DNA of 64,000 nt from Bog-756 sp963753905. Its GTDB lineage: Bacteria > Actinomycetota > Acidimicrobiia > Acidimicrobiales > RAAP-2. The first letter of the stretch is position 1, and every line of letters begins with the position of its first letter. This document shows, in pieces, positions 42,391 through 50,898 of this stretch. Position numbers and translations under genes: made by a program. The notes below the pieces were generated by a model. The model was not told the DNA's origin, did not search any database, and saw only the letters and a program-made list of their open reading frames with translations. The stretch spans positions 1,612,001 through 1,676,000 of the forward strand of contig CAVWDZ010000001.1 of the NCBI GenBank assembly GCA_963753905.1. Reading direction: 5' to 3'.

Positions 42391-43740
42391 ATGGGATGCA
42401 CCAACGAAACCACTGCCGAGCTGACCGACTTTCGCTCTTCGTTCCACCAGTGCCTGTCCCCATGGGGAGATGCTCTCTTCGAGCTCACAGATGCAGCGTT
42501 GTGCTCTCCGACCCCTGTCGGCTCGGTGCCCTCGCTCAGCCTGGAGCCGGAGTTCCGCAGATCGCACGGTAGCCTCTACAAGTCGCTGGCCGACGGTGAC
42601 GTGGACGAGGTCCGGCTTCGCCGGCTCTTGGTCGAGCACCGTCCAATGGCGTGGCCCCTGGTGTTTGCCGCCGACGCCTCGACCTGGGACCGCTGCGACG
42701 CAGAATGCAGTCCCGAGCGGGGCTTCCACTATTCAGCGTCCAAGCACTCGGCCGGACAGCCGATCGTTGCCGGGTGGTCCTATCAGTGGATCAGCCAGCT
42801 GAACTGGGCTCCCGACAGCTGGACCGCTCCCCTTGATGCCCTGCGGATCAGTCCGTCCATGGATGCAGGGGCCGCCACCATCGATCAGGTGAAACGCCTC
42901 GTCGGTCTGTTGCCCGATGACGGCGCCGTCCCTCTGTTCGTCTTCGACGCCGGCTACGACGGCGTGGCCCTCGGCCATGGGCTCGACGGCTCCCGGGCCC
43001 AGGTGCTGGTGCGAATCGCCTCCACCCGGGTCATCCATCCCGACCCAGAGTCCCGTCGTGACAGGACCATCGGACGACCACGACGCCACGGGCCGCGTTT
43101 CGTGCTGTCAGACGAAGCGACCTGGACCACTCCCGACGCTGAGCTCACCACGTCTGTTCACCGCTACGGCACCGTCACGGTGCGTGCGTGGCACAACCTC
43201 CACCCGAAGCTGCACGGCAGGGGGAAATGGCGGGACTGCGACGAACCGCCGATCGTCAAGGGCAGCGTGATCCGGGTCGAGGTCGAGCACCTCCCCAAAC
43301 CGGTCGGACGCATCAAGAAGACACTATGGCTGTGGTGGTCCGGCGAGGGAGAGCCCGACCTCGATCTCTGCTGGCGGGCCTACCTCCGCCGGTTCGACAT
43401 CGAGCACACCTTCCGGTTCGTGAAGGGGACGTTGGGATGGACGACACCATCGCTGCAGAGGCCAGAACAGGCCGACCGGTGGACCCGGATCGTGATCGCC
43501 GCCTATACCCAGCTCCGTCTCGCCCGCCAGCTCGTGGACAACATCCGACTGCCATGGGAGCCGAGATGCGATCCGGAGATCATCACTCCAACGCGAGTCC
43601 GAAGGGGGTTTCGACGACTGCGTGCAACCCTCGGCACACCCGCCCATCCACCAAAATCCTCGACACCTGGTCCGGGACGACCGAAGGGCACCCGAAGACC
43701 GCCCAGAACCCGTTATCCCGCAGTCAAAAAGGCTGCATGA
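42391..43740 (+). CDS. DDE-type transposase (NF041680-like)
   Basis: This 449-aa protein aligns from memory with a large actinobacterial transposase group: FRSSFHQCLSPWGDALFELTDAALC, SLEPEFRRSHGSLYKSLADG, VFAADASTWDRCDAE (first catalytic Asp), LFVFDAGYDGVALGHGL (second Asp), RRFDIEHTFRFVKGTLGWTTP (Glu) and the basic tail GPGRPKGTRRPPRTRYPAVKK. Length and motifs appear intact, so the IS may be active. The stop is 12 bp before the right terminal repeat. Confidence 0.85.
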   Translation: MGCTNETTAELTDFRSSFHQCLSPWGDALFELTDAALCSPTPVGSVPSLSLEPEFRRSHGSLYKSLADGDVDEVRLRRLLVEHRPMAWPLVFAADASTWDRCDAECSPERGFHYSASKHSAGQPIVAGWSYQWISQLNWAPDSWTAPLDALRISPSMDAGAATIDQVKRLVGLLPDDGAVPLFVFDAGYDGVALGHGLDGSRAQVLVRIASTRVIHPDPESRRDRTIGRPRRHGPRFVLSDEATWTTPDAELTTSVHRYGTVTVRAWHNLHPKLHGRGKWRDCDEPPIVKGSVIRVEVEHLPKPVGRIKKTLWLWWSGEGEPDLDLCWRAYLRRFDIEHTFRFVKGTLGWTTPSLQRPEQADRWTRIVIAAYTQLRLARQLVDNIRLPWEPRCDPEIITPTRVRRGFRRLRATLGTPAHPPKSSTPGPGRPKGTRRPPRTRYPAVKKAA

Positions 43741-43752
43741 GCCGGTCGTCAC

Positions 43753-43766
43753 GGTTTAATTGCAAG
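43753..43766. repeat. Right terminal inverted repeat of the 41.9-kb IS
   Basis: GGTTTAATTGCAAG is the exact complement of the left end at 41947-41960. Confidence 0.85.
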
Positions 43767-43995
43767 ATAAGACCACTGACGGTGATCGGAGGCTCACAAG
43801 GTCGACAAAGGAAATCGAAGAGGGACCAACCCGCGCACTACGTGACACCCGTGTGCCGTCTGATGCCGTGCTTTCTGTTGAGACCATTTCCGAGTGCAGG
43901 GAACGGCCCCCGAGCGCGCAGGAGAGATTGCCAGCATAATGGCGGTCACCTGGGGTGGACAGCCTCGTCCGTCCCCTTTGAGGCGGAGGTGTGCC

Positions 43996-45609
43996 GTGTC
44001 CGAGTCCACTCACGAACCAGACGTTTCCGAACTGCGTCACGAAGTCGATGGATTGAAGGCGCAATTGACGAACTTGACCGCATTGCTAGGTGAGAGGTCG
44101 CAGGGTCTGCCAGGTGACAGCCCGGGTGTTGATGTTTCCGAAGAGCGCACGAACCGGCGGGGCATGCTGAAGGTGGTGGGCGCTGCTGCCGTCGGCGCTG
44201 TTGGCGCGAGCTTGATCAACGCCGCGCCGGCATCGGCAGGAAGCGGGGTGGGAGCTGACGTGCAATTGGGCGAGGTCAACACCTGCATCACGACAACCGA
44301 GATCACGACCTCCTCTGGCTCCGGTTTGCTGGGGATCAATCACGGCCCGAGCGGGATCACTGGAGAGTTCGCCGGGCTGGTCGGTGACAGCGATCAACTT
44401 GACGGTGTCATCGGGTTGTCCATTGGTTACCTCGCAAACGGCGTGCACGGTATCTATCAGGGGCCAAGCGGACTGTCCTTTCCAAGTAGTGCAGGGGTCC
44501 TTGGAGAGACAGATTCCGGCGTGGGCGTGCTTGGGCTGGCGTCAGGGGGCGACGGCGTCGTGGGGTCGTCGAGCATTGCCGACGGTGTTGCCGGTTTCAC
44601 GAGCGCGGACAACCGCGCCGGAGTCTACGGCGAAGATGACAGCCCTGATGGGGCGCATGGCGTGTTCGGGAGGGGCTCCCCGAGCGGCATCGGCGTGTAT
44701 GGAACGCTGTCCACGGGCACGAGCGGGATCACGGGACAAATAGCTGGAGTGGTAGGAGACAGCACCATCGACGGCGTGATTGGGCTTTCAAGTGCGTACA
44801 ACGGCGTCTACGGGATAAGCGTTGCCCAAAGTGGCGTCGCGCCCGGGCCTGCCGGGGTGACCGGAGACTCGTCCACCAAGCCCGGGGTCATGGGGCTTTC
44901 GGCCGATTCAGACGGTGTCCGCGGTGTCAAAGGGGGACTCAGCGGACTGTATGGCGGGCCTGCCGGGGTGACCGGAGACTCGTCCACCAATACCGGGGTT
45001 GCAGGCCTGTCGAGCAGTGGACCGGGCATCTACGGCCAGACATCCGCAGACAATCAATCCGGTGTTCAAGGTTCCGACACCAGCGGCACCGGCGGCACCG
45101 GCGTAGCTGGATTCTCCGATATGGGCGTCGCCGTCTCGGCAACGACATCGGACGCGACTAATCCACACCCCGCGCTCCAGGCCGTGTCTGCCGGTGAAGG
45201 GGGGGCTGTCGTCGCGACGGCAGGCACCAATGCCACACAGCCGACCGTGCAATCGACATCGGATAGTGCGTTGCCGGCGGTACAGGCAACGGGAAGAACG
45301 GTGGCCGTGAGTTCCACGGTACCGCTTGCTGGGAACGCGGCAGCACTCAAGGTACAAGGGGTTGCCTCGTTCACGCGCAGCGGCCTGGAGACGCTCACGG
45401 CGGCGGGGGCTTCCGTGCTGGTCCCGATTCCAGGTGGGCTGTCGGCAACGAGCCACGTCGTGGCTACGGTGCAGGCGAAGGCGCTGGGCACACCAGGAAC
45501 CGTGAGTGTGCTTTCCGTGTTCCCAAATCCAACGACCGGTAAGGCGACGATCTACTTCAACGGAGCCGCCCCGGTCGGCACAAAGGTCGGTTGGTTCGTG
45601 TTCGGCTGA
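43996..45609 (+). CDS. Tat-exported glycine-rich repeat protein (copy 1, intact)
   Basis: The GTG start at 43996 follows GGAGGT and gives 537 aa. A heptad-rich N-terminus (SELRHEVDGLKAQLTNLTALL) precedes a twin-arginine signal (TNRRGMLKVVGAAAVGAVGA, cleavage near APASA). About 300 residues of imperfect GVxGxS / GVYG repeats follow, the pattern of a beta-solenoid or fibre. The last ~95 residues are a distinct domain (ALKVQGVASFTRSGLETL to KVGWFVFG) shared almost intact with the paralogue downstream. It is probably a surface protein anchored or assembled through that domain. Function unknown. Confidence 0.8.
   Translation: MSESTHEPDVSELRHEVDGLKAQLTNLTALLGERSQGLPGDSPGVDVSEERTNRRGMLKVVGAAAVGAVGASLINAAPASAGSGVGADVQLGEVNTCITTTEITTSSGSGLLGINHGPSGITGEFAGLVGDSDQLDGVIGLSIGYLANGVHGIYQGPSGLSFPSSAGVLGETDSGVGVLGLASGGDGVVGSSSIADGVAGFTSADNRAGVYGEDDSPDGAHGVFGRGSPSGIGVYGTLSTGTSGITGQIAGVVGDSTIDGVIGLSSAYNGVYGISVAQSGVAPGPAGVTGDSSTKPGVMGLSADSDGVRGVKGGLSGLYGGPAGVTGDSSTNTGVAGLSSSGPGIYGQTSADNQSGVQGSDTSGTGGTGVAGFSDMGVAVSATTSDATNPHPALQAVSAGEGGAVVATAGTNATQPTVQSTSDSALPAVQATGRTVAVSSTVPLAGNAAALKVQGVASFTRSGLETLTAAGASVLVPIPGGLSATSHVVATVQAKALGTPGTVSVLSVFPNPTTGKATIYFNGAAPVGTKVGWFVFG
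44845..44990 (+). repeat. Recent 35-bp internal duplication in the repeat protein gene
   Basis: Bases 44845-44879 and 44956-44990 are identical over 35 bp, 111 bp (37 codons) apart and in frame. They encode GPAGVTGDSST. The repeats elsewhere are far more diverged, so this unit was duplicated or homogenised recently. Confidence 0.8.
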
Positions 45610-45949
45610 TCGAACGGTGATGCCCCTCAATTCCAGTATGGGGCTCTGTCGAGAGAGCCCAGTCGCGCATAGACAGTTGTCCACACGCCCGTGTAGGTGC
45701 CGGTCGAGGGCAGGGATATGCGCCTCCGAGCCGGTGGTCAGGGGCACCCCAAATCGCTCGATCCGAACCACAGCACGAGCCTGCCTTGCCGCCCTCAGTG
45801 GCGGGGTCGGCGGATTCGACAGGCCCTTCAGGCACTCGTCGTGGTGATCTGGACAGAGCCGGTTGACGACGATCCGCCCTGGCGCGAGCGTTCAACCATG
45901 GTCATCGAGCGGGATGATCAGTTGCACCTGACCGAAGGGCGGCACAGCC
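45610..45949. other. 340-bp spacer between the two repeat-protein genes
   Basis: No convincing gene is present. It holds CAGTTGTCCACACGCCCG at 45674-45691, a motif also found after the second paralogue, and presumably the promoter of the second gene. The start of that gene is preceded by GAAGGGCGG. Confidence 0.5.
45674..45691 (+). repeat. Downstream element shared by both repeat-protein genes (copy 1)
   Basis: CAGTTGTCCACACGCCCG lies 65 bp after the first gene. Copy 2 at 48580-48597 lies 78 bp after the second gene and differs at one base. The core TTRTCCACA equals a DnaA-box consensus, but paralogy of the 3' flanks is the simpler explanation. Confidence 0.5.
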
Positions 45950-46687
45950 ATGAGCGGAGAACTGACGGAAAAGGACGGTATTACCTCATCCGACGTGGGT
46001 GAAGACCAGGACAAGCCCACTGGGAAGGTCGGTCGAAGGGCACTGATGCTCGGAGCGGCGGCAGGAGTGGGAGCGGCCGCAGCCGTGGTGGCAGGGGCAT
46101 CGCCTGCGGAGGCTGGAACGGGGGATGGTGGGAATGTCCAGCTCGGTCAAGCCAACACCGGAGCGACCGCGACAACCTCCATCACCACAAGCAGCGGGTC
46201 CGGCCTTTACGGGACATCCGGAGCCGCGAGCGGCATTTCCTACACTGCCGGAGTTGTCGGCGACAGCGACAGCAACGACGGGGTCACCGGGTTGTCGAGT
46301 TACAACAACGGCGTCAGCGGCTTCATTGCCACCGGAGGCAACAATGGCGTTTACGGTGCTGACAACACGCCTGGCGGTGCACATGGCGTCCATGGATTCT
46401 CCAATGCCGGAACCGGCGTCTACGGCCAGAACGGGGTCAGTAGCAGCGGCCAGAGTGCGGTCTACGGCGACGACCACAGCACGAGTGGTGGATACGGCGT
46501 TCAGGGGTTCTCCAACGCTGCAACCGGCGTCTACGGCGTAAGCGTTGGCTCCAGCGGCCTCTCCATTGGAGCCGGGGTAGTTGGCGACAGCAACACCAAC
46601 GACGGCGTCGCGGGGTCTTCCAGTGCTGGAAACGGCATCAGTGGGACCACCTCTGCCGGCGCAGCTAGTGCGGTGACACTCAAATAG
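45950..46687 (+). pseudogene. Tat-exported repeat protein copy 2, 5' part, interrupted by an IS
   Basis: The part up to 46667 encodes a twin-arginine signal (VGRRALMLGAAAGVGAAAAV, ending SPAEA), then NVQLGQANTGATATTSITTSSGSGLYG and GVYG/GVxGxS repeats like copy 1. At the TA 46666-46667 the frame enters the IS and stops five codons on (46685-46687). A truncated ~245-aa product without the C-terminal domain could still be made and exported. Confidence 0.85.
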
Positions 46688-47826
46688 CGCGCGATTGACT
46701 CACGGTCTCAAGGGCCACCCGTCCCCGTCGGACCTTGGTGATGATCTGCTTGGCCGTCTTGGTCCAGATGAACGGAATTGGGTCCTGGTTGTGATGGGCG
46801 ATGTAGTCCTCGATGGCTTCAATAAGTTCAGGAACACTGCCGAAGCTGCCCCGCCGGATCCGTTTGTTCGTGATCGCACCGAACCACCGCTCGATCATGT
46901 TCAACCAAGAAGAGCTCGTCGGCGTGAAGTGAAAGTGGAAGCGCTTGTGCTTCTCCAGCCACGCCACCACGTCAGGGTGCTTGTGGGTGCCGTAGTTGTC
47001 CAAGATGACGTGGATCTCCTTGCCCCGAGGGACTTCGCGATTGATCAGACGCAAGAAGGCCAAGAACTCCTCATGGCGATGACGTGAGAAGCACTGACCG
47101 ATGAGCTCGCCGGTGAGGACGTTGAGGGCCGCGAACAAGGTGGTGGTTCCGTAGCGCTTGTAGTCATGGGTGATGGTCCCGGGACGTCCCTGCTTCATCG
47201 GCAGGCTCTGCTGGGTGCGGTCGAGGGCCTGGATCTGGGACTTTTCATCGAATGACAGGACGATGGCACCGTCGGGTGGGTTCATGTACAGGCCGATGAC
47301 GTCGATCAACTTGTCCTCGAAGTCCGGATCGTTCGAGATCTTGAACGTTTTGACCAGATGAGGTTTGATCCCACGGGCCTGCCACTCGCGCTGGACCGTC
47401 GTGCGTGAGAGGCCGCAGTGATCGGCCATGGTGCGATTCGACCAATGGGTGGCATCAGGCGGCGTCGTGTGCAAGGTGTCGCTGATCATCTGGTCGATCT
47501 GTTCCTGGGTGATGACCGGTTTGCGACCACGGCCTTCGTGCACCTCGCCCACCCACTCGACTCCATCTGAATCGAAGTGACTCCGCCATTGGAGAACCGT
47601 CGAACGTGAGACACCCAGAGCCTCGGCGATGCTCGAGTTCGCCACGCCGTCACCAGCCATCAACAGGCCCTTGGCTTCCCTCACGGCCCGGTGCGGCAAG
47701 GAAACGCTTGCTGCGATACCTTCGAGCGCGGTGCGTTCTTTCTTACTCAGGCGTAGTGGTGGCGCAGGTGGTCGGGCCATGAGCCCATCCTACACCTATC
47801 GCGCGACTATTTACGTGTCACCACAC
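46668..47826. mobile_element. IS630-type insertion sequence inserted in the repeat-protein gene
   Basis: This 1159-bp element is flanked by TA at 46666-46667 and 47827-47828, the target duplication expected for IS630/Tc1-mariner. The ends are imperfect inverted repeats of about 27 bp: GTGCGGTGACAC on the left and GTGTGGTGACAC on the complement of the right, continuing AAATAG and CGCGCGAT with one indel. The single transposase gene runs leftward. Confidence 0.92.
46680..47780 (-). CDS. IS630-family transposase
   Basis: This 366-aa protein has an N-terminal HTH (NSSIAEALGVSRSTVLQWRSHF) and a second HTH (SNRTMADHCGLSRTTVQREW). The DDE catalytic core follows: IVLSFDEKSQIQALDRTQ (first Asp), IHVILDNYGTHKHPDV (second Asp) and FTPTSSSWLNMIERWF (Glu). 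All three acids are present and the frame is intact, so the element may be active. The stop lies within the left terminal repeat. Confidence 0.94.
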   Translation of the reverse strand: MARPPAPPLRLSKKERTALEGIAASVSLPHRAVREAKGLLMAGDGVANSSIAEALGVSRSTVLQWRSHFDSDGVEWVGEVHEGRGRKPVITQEQIDQMISDTLHTTPPDATHWSNRTMADHCGLSRTTVQREWQARGIKPHLVKTFKISNDPDFEDKLIDVIGLYMNPPDGAIVLSFDEKSQIQALDRTQQSLPMKQGRPGTITHDYKRYGTTTLFAALNVLTGELIGQCFSRHRHEEFLAFLRLINREVPRGKEIHVILDNYGTHKHPDVVAWLEKHKRFHFHFTPTSSSWLNMIERWFGAITNKRIRRGSFGSVPELIEAIEDYIAHHNQDPIPFIWTKTAKQIITKVRRGRVALETVSQSRAI

Positions 47827-47828
47827 TA

Positions 47829-48502
47829 GTGGCGTCTACGGCCAAGACGCCAGTGGGGGTACCGACTCATCCGGTGTTTACGGGTTCTCCGATTCTGGAA
47901 CCGGCGTTTACGGGAACGCGTATGGCTCACAGCCAGCAGTGCAAGGTGTTTCGGGCGATTCAGGCCCAGGGGTATCGGGGTCCGACACGCCCAGCCTCGG
48001 CCTGAAAAAGGCCACGGGCACGGGTCCGGGGGTAGTTGGTGTCACTTATAACCTCAACAATCCCAGCCCGGCAGTACAGGCACAATCTGGTGGCACGGGC
48101 GCGGCGGTGGTCGCAACCACGACTTCAATTGCCACCTCGCCCGCTGTCCAGTCGACATCGGGCAGCACCCAACCCGCGGTCCAGGCCACTGGCATAGCCG
48201 TAGCGGCTGGAGGTGCGGTCGCCGTCGCCGGGAACGGTCCGGCTCTCGCGGTGCAAGGTGTCGCCACCTTCACGCGTAGCGGAGTGGTATCACTCACAAC
48301 GGCAGGGACTTCCGTTGTCGTCACAGTGCCGGGCGGACTGAAGACGACGAGCCATGTCCTGGCCACACTGCAAACAGATACAGGGGCCGCGACCCTGGCG
48401 ATACACGCCGCGGTCCCGAACACCTCGACCGGCAAGATCACCCTCTACTTCACCGGGAGTGCTCCTGTAAGCACGAAGGTCGCCTGGTTCGTATTCGGCT
48501 GA
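47829..48502 (+). pseudogene. Repeat protein copy 2, 3' part after the IS
   Basis: Reading resumes exactly in frame after the second TA. GVYGQDASGG, GVYGFSDSGTGVYG and PAVQGVSGDSG continue the repeats. ALAVQGVATFTRSGVVSL to KVAWFVFG is the C-terminal domain shared with copy 1. Joining 45950-46667 to 47829-48502 gives 464 codons including the stop. This part has no start of its own. Confidence 0.88.
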
Positions 48503-48579
48503 TCGAGCCGAGGCGGTCCCTGCGGGCAAGACGGGCAAGGTCGCTTGGTCTGTCGCGTGTGCTGCGCGTGACGTTGGTG

Positions 48580-48597
48580 CAGTTATCCACACGCCCG
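48580..48597 (+). repeat. Downstream element shared by both repeat-protein genes (copy 2)
   Basis: CAGTTATCCACACGCCCG contains TTATCCACA. It matches copy 1 at 45674-45691 in 17 of 18 bases and lies in the 290-bp spacer between this gene and the convergent SDR. Confidence 0.5.
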
Positions 48598-48792
48598 CAT
48601 GTGTTGTTACACGGGTGCAGGTAATTCGTTGGGATGGCGATGCATAACGCATCCGTCACCACCCGGCGTTTAGGGATAGGCAGGGGCTGAAGGTCAGTCG
48701 TGCTCCCGGATGAAGCTGCTCGTAAGTCGGATCGGTGGCCTCCCATGCGGCCGGTATGAAGCTGGCCGTCGTGGAAAACAGTCTGCGCCTTA

Positions 48793-49731
48793 TCACTCAA
48801 ACGTCACTTGGGGGATGAAACGGTGAATGGCCTCGTTGGCGTGGTCCTGAAAGGACGGGTTGGCCAAGTCCGGGAAGATCTCCGCTTGGTTGACCATGGG
48901 ACCCTTCAACTTGCCGGCCGCGCTGGCGTAGAACACGCCACTCGAAAGCTTCGGGTCGGTGACACCGTCAACGAGTCGCTTCGAGCCCACGTCAAGTTCG
49001 TGGGAAATACCGAGGTGGGGCATGATGTGTTTGGCCGCAAAGCGTAGCGGTGGCGCCGCGCCGGCGGCGGCTTCGGTGCCCGTGGTGTTGCCGGGGCTCA
49101 CCGTGATAAAGCGGAGGTCGGGGCATTGGCGCGCAAGGTGGGCCATCCATAAGGCCCCGATGTATTTGACCTGACCGAAGGCGAGGTTCTGATCATATTT
49201 TCTGTCAGCGAAGTAGCTGCCGTTGATGACGGTAGCGAGTTCATCGGTAGAGGTTGAGACGAAGGTTGGCCGTTTGAACCCCAACTTCGGAATTCCCCTG
49301 GCTGCTTCACTTGCGGCGAACACCGCTACCTCGCTAAGTCGGTTCTGGGTCAGGAGCCCTTCGAGGAGAACGGCGTGCCCGAGAACGTTCGTTGCGAACA
49401 GTGTGGTGACCCCGTCAGCGGTCAATTCCATCAAGGTCTTATTGCCGATTACACCAGCGTTCATGACCAGCGCATCGAGGGACCCGTCGATGGCCGCTAG
49501 GCCAGCGCAAACCGAACCGAGATCGGCGACGTCCATGAGAATGATGTCGAAGATGTGTCGGCCGGTGACGGCTTCGAGATCGGCCTTTGCCGTTGACACT
49601 CGATCTTGGTTCCGACAGGCCAGATAGATGCGGCCGATCTCAGGACGTAGCGCCAGCTGCCGGGCCACATCCTTGCCGATCCCGACATTGGCGCCCGTAA
49701 TGAGCACCGCCTTCCCTGAGGGCGTGCTCAC
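48793..49731 (-). CDS. SDR-family oxidoreductase (protochlorophyllide-reductase-like group)
   Basis: This 312-aa protein shows TGANVGIGKDVARQL (NADP loop), YLACRNQDR, LDALVMNAGVIGN, and an extended region around FADRKYDQNLAFGQVKYIGALW. In that region the Tyr-x3-Lys pair is shifted or degenerate (YDQNLAFGQVKY). The layout resembles retinol-dehydrogenase/POR-like SDRs. Its start overlaps the stop of the DUF1330 gene (ATGA), so it is the third gene of an SDR-DUF1330-SDR unit. Confidence 0.86.
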   Translation of the reverse strand: MSTPSGKAVLITGANVGIGKDVARQLALRPEIGRIYLACRNQDRVSTAKADLEAVTGRHIFDIILMDVADLGSVCAGLAAIDGSLDALVMNAGVIGNKTLMELTADGVTTLFATNVLGHAVLLEGLLTQNRLSEVAVFAASEAARGIPKLGFKRPTFVSTSTDELATVINGSYFADRKYDQNLAFGQVKYIGALWMAHLARQCPDLRFITVSPGNTTGTEAAAGAAPPLRFAAKHIMPHLGISHELDVGSKRLVDGVTDPKLSSGVFYASAAGKLKGPMVNQAEIFPDLANPSFQDHANEAIHRFIPQVTFE

Positions 49732-50048
49732 GCTGATTCCCTCTCACCTTCTGTGGACGTAGGGAGGCCGTCGAGCAAGCTGAAACGGACATCCATCGCG
49801 ATACCTCGGACTTCGATCAGCTGCTGATATTCAGGCGAGTTGTACCACTTGAGGGCCGTCTCACGGTCAGTAAACCGCACCAGTGCTCCCGAGGTGAGCG
49901 AGCCATCGCCGTGCAGGACTTCCCGGTTACCGGCGGCGATTACCTCACCTCCGTGCTCTTTGGCTGTCTGCCCAGCAATTGGGGCGTACTTCTCACTGTA
50001 AACATCTGGGTCCTTAACTGTGAATTCGACAATCACATATGCACTCAT
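49728..50048 (-). CDS. DUF1330-family protein
   Basis: This 106-aa ferredoxin-like alpha/beta-barrel protein begins MSAYVIVEFTVKDPDVYSEKYAPIAGQT and contains GNREVLHGDGS and RFTDRETALKWYNSPEYQQLI, diagnostic for DUF1330. The ATG at 50048 has AGGGAG upstream. Function is unknown, though the family often sits near SDR and monooxygenase genes. Confidence 0.92.
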   Translation of the reverse strand: MSAYVIVEFTVKDPDVYSEKYAPIAGQTAKEHGGEVIAAGNREVLHGDGSLTSGALVRFTDRETALKWYNSPEYQQLIEVRGIAMDVRFSLLDGLPTSTEGERESA

Positions 50049-50120
50049 GTGGATGCTCCCTAGTTGTGAGTTGTTGTTGGCTTCCTGGGTCTTCGCTCTC
50101 AAACGTCACTGCCGACAGCG

Positions 50121-50870
50121 TCACGTGGCGACCCGGCCTCCATCGACTGCAAGAGTCACGCCGTGGACGAAGCTGGCATCGTCGCTGGCGAGAAAGACGA
50201 TTGCGGAAGCGAGCTCCTCTGGCTCGGCGACGCGACCTGCTGGTGCGAGTGCTGCGAGCTGATTCACCATCTCTTCGGGGACTGCTTCCATCATCCGGGT
50301 GCGCGTCGGGCCGGGGGCCACGGCGTTCACTCGAACACCACTCGGGCCGTATTCGGCTGCCCAGGTCTTCGTCAGCAGCTCGAGGGCCGCTCGGCTGGCG
50401 CCATACATGGCCATGCCGACCTGCCCAAAGCTTGCGACCATCGTGGAGATGTTGACGATCGAACCCCATCCGCGTTCGGCCATAGCGGGCGCCAGTGACG
50501 CGACCAGGAAGAACGGAATCTTGACGTTCAGTGCAAAGGTCTCGTCGAACTCAGCTTCGGAAGCTGCGTTGCTTGGCCCGAGCAAGGCGACGCCAGCGTT
50601 GTTGATGAGGATGTCGACGTGACCGTCGCCTGCCTCAGTGGCCCACTCGACCAGCTCCTGGGCAGATTGCAGATCGCTCAACGTCGTGAGCTTGAACGAT
50701 GCGCGACCGCCGCCACCCTCGATCTCGGCGACAACGCCCTTGGCTCGTTGTTCGTTGCGTCCGACTACGAGTACGTGAGCGCCACGGGCGGCCAAGGCGA
50801 TGGCCGTTGCCTGGCCGATCCCGCTCGTCGACCCCGTAACCAGAGCAGTCCTGCCTGTCAGATCAGTCAT
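50121..50870 (-). CDS. Short-chain dehydrogenase/reductase
   Basis: This 249-aa classical SDR shows TGSTSGIGQA, VVGRNEQRA (NADP preference), NNAGVA, the serine region IVNISTM, the active-site pair YGASRAA (Tyr-x3-Arg instead of Lys) and VAPGPTRTRM. Replacement of the catalytic Lys by Arg is unusual. It is divergent from a TetR gene across 97 bp with tandem operator-like repeats, so it is probably the TetR target. Confidence 0.9.
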   Translation of the reverse strand: MTDLTGRTALVTGSTSGIGQATAIALAARGAHVLVVGRNEQRAKGVVAEIEGGGGRASFKLTTLSDLQSAQELVEWATEAGDGHVDILINNAGVALLGPSNAASEAEFDETFALNVKIPFFLVASLAPAMAERGWGSIVNISTMVASFGQVGMAMYGASRAALELLTKTWAAEYGPSGVRVNAVAPGPTRTRMMEAVPEEMVNQLAALAPAGRVAEPEELASAIVFLASDDASFVHGVTLAVDGGRVAT

Positions 50871-50898
50871 GCGATACGTCGTCCTCTCGCTTGAAAAT

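Larger units (their letters stand above)
41947..43766. mobile_element. 1.8-kb insertion sequence with perfect 14-bp terminal inverted repeats
   Basis: The ends are CTTGCAATTAAACC (41947-41960) and its exact complement GGTTTAATTGCAAG (43753-43766). Inside are a divergent pair: a small Cys-motif protein (minus) and a DDE-type transposase (plus), separated by a 64-bp spacer with an 8-bp-arm dyad. TAAG lies at 41943-41946 and at 43768-43771; it could be a 4-bp target duplication if the right end is one base further out, but this is uncertain. Confidence 0.85.

Noticed and set aside
45950..48502. CRISPR-like reading of the short repeated units in the repeat-protein genes
   Set aside because: The repeats are degenerate coding repeats (GVYG/GVxGxS) in frame, without constant-length spacers, and no cas genes are present.
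45677..48591. Replication origin suggested by DnaA-box-like TTGTCCACA and TTATCCACA
   Set aside because: Only two boxes almost 3 kb apart, each inside a conserved 3'-flank motif, with no dnaA, dnaN or AT-rich unwinding region.
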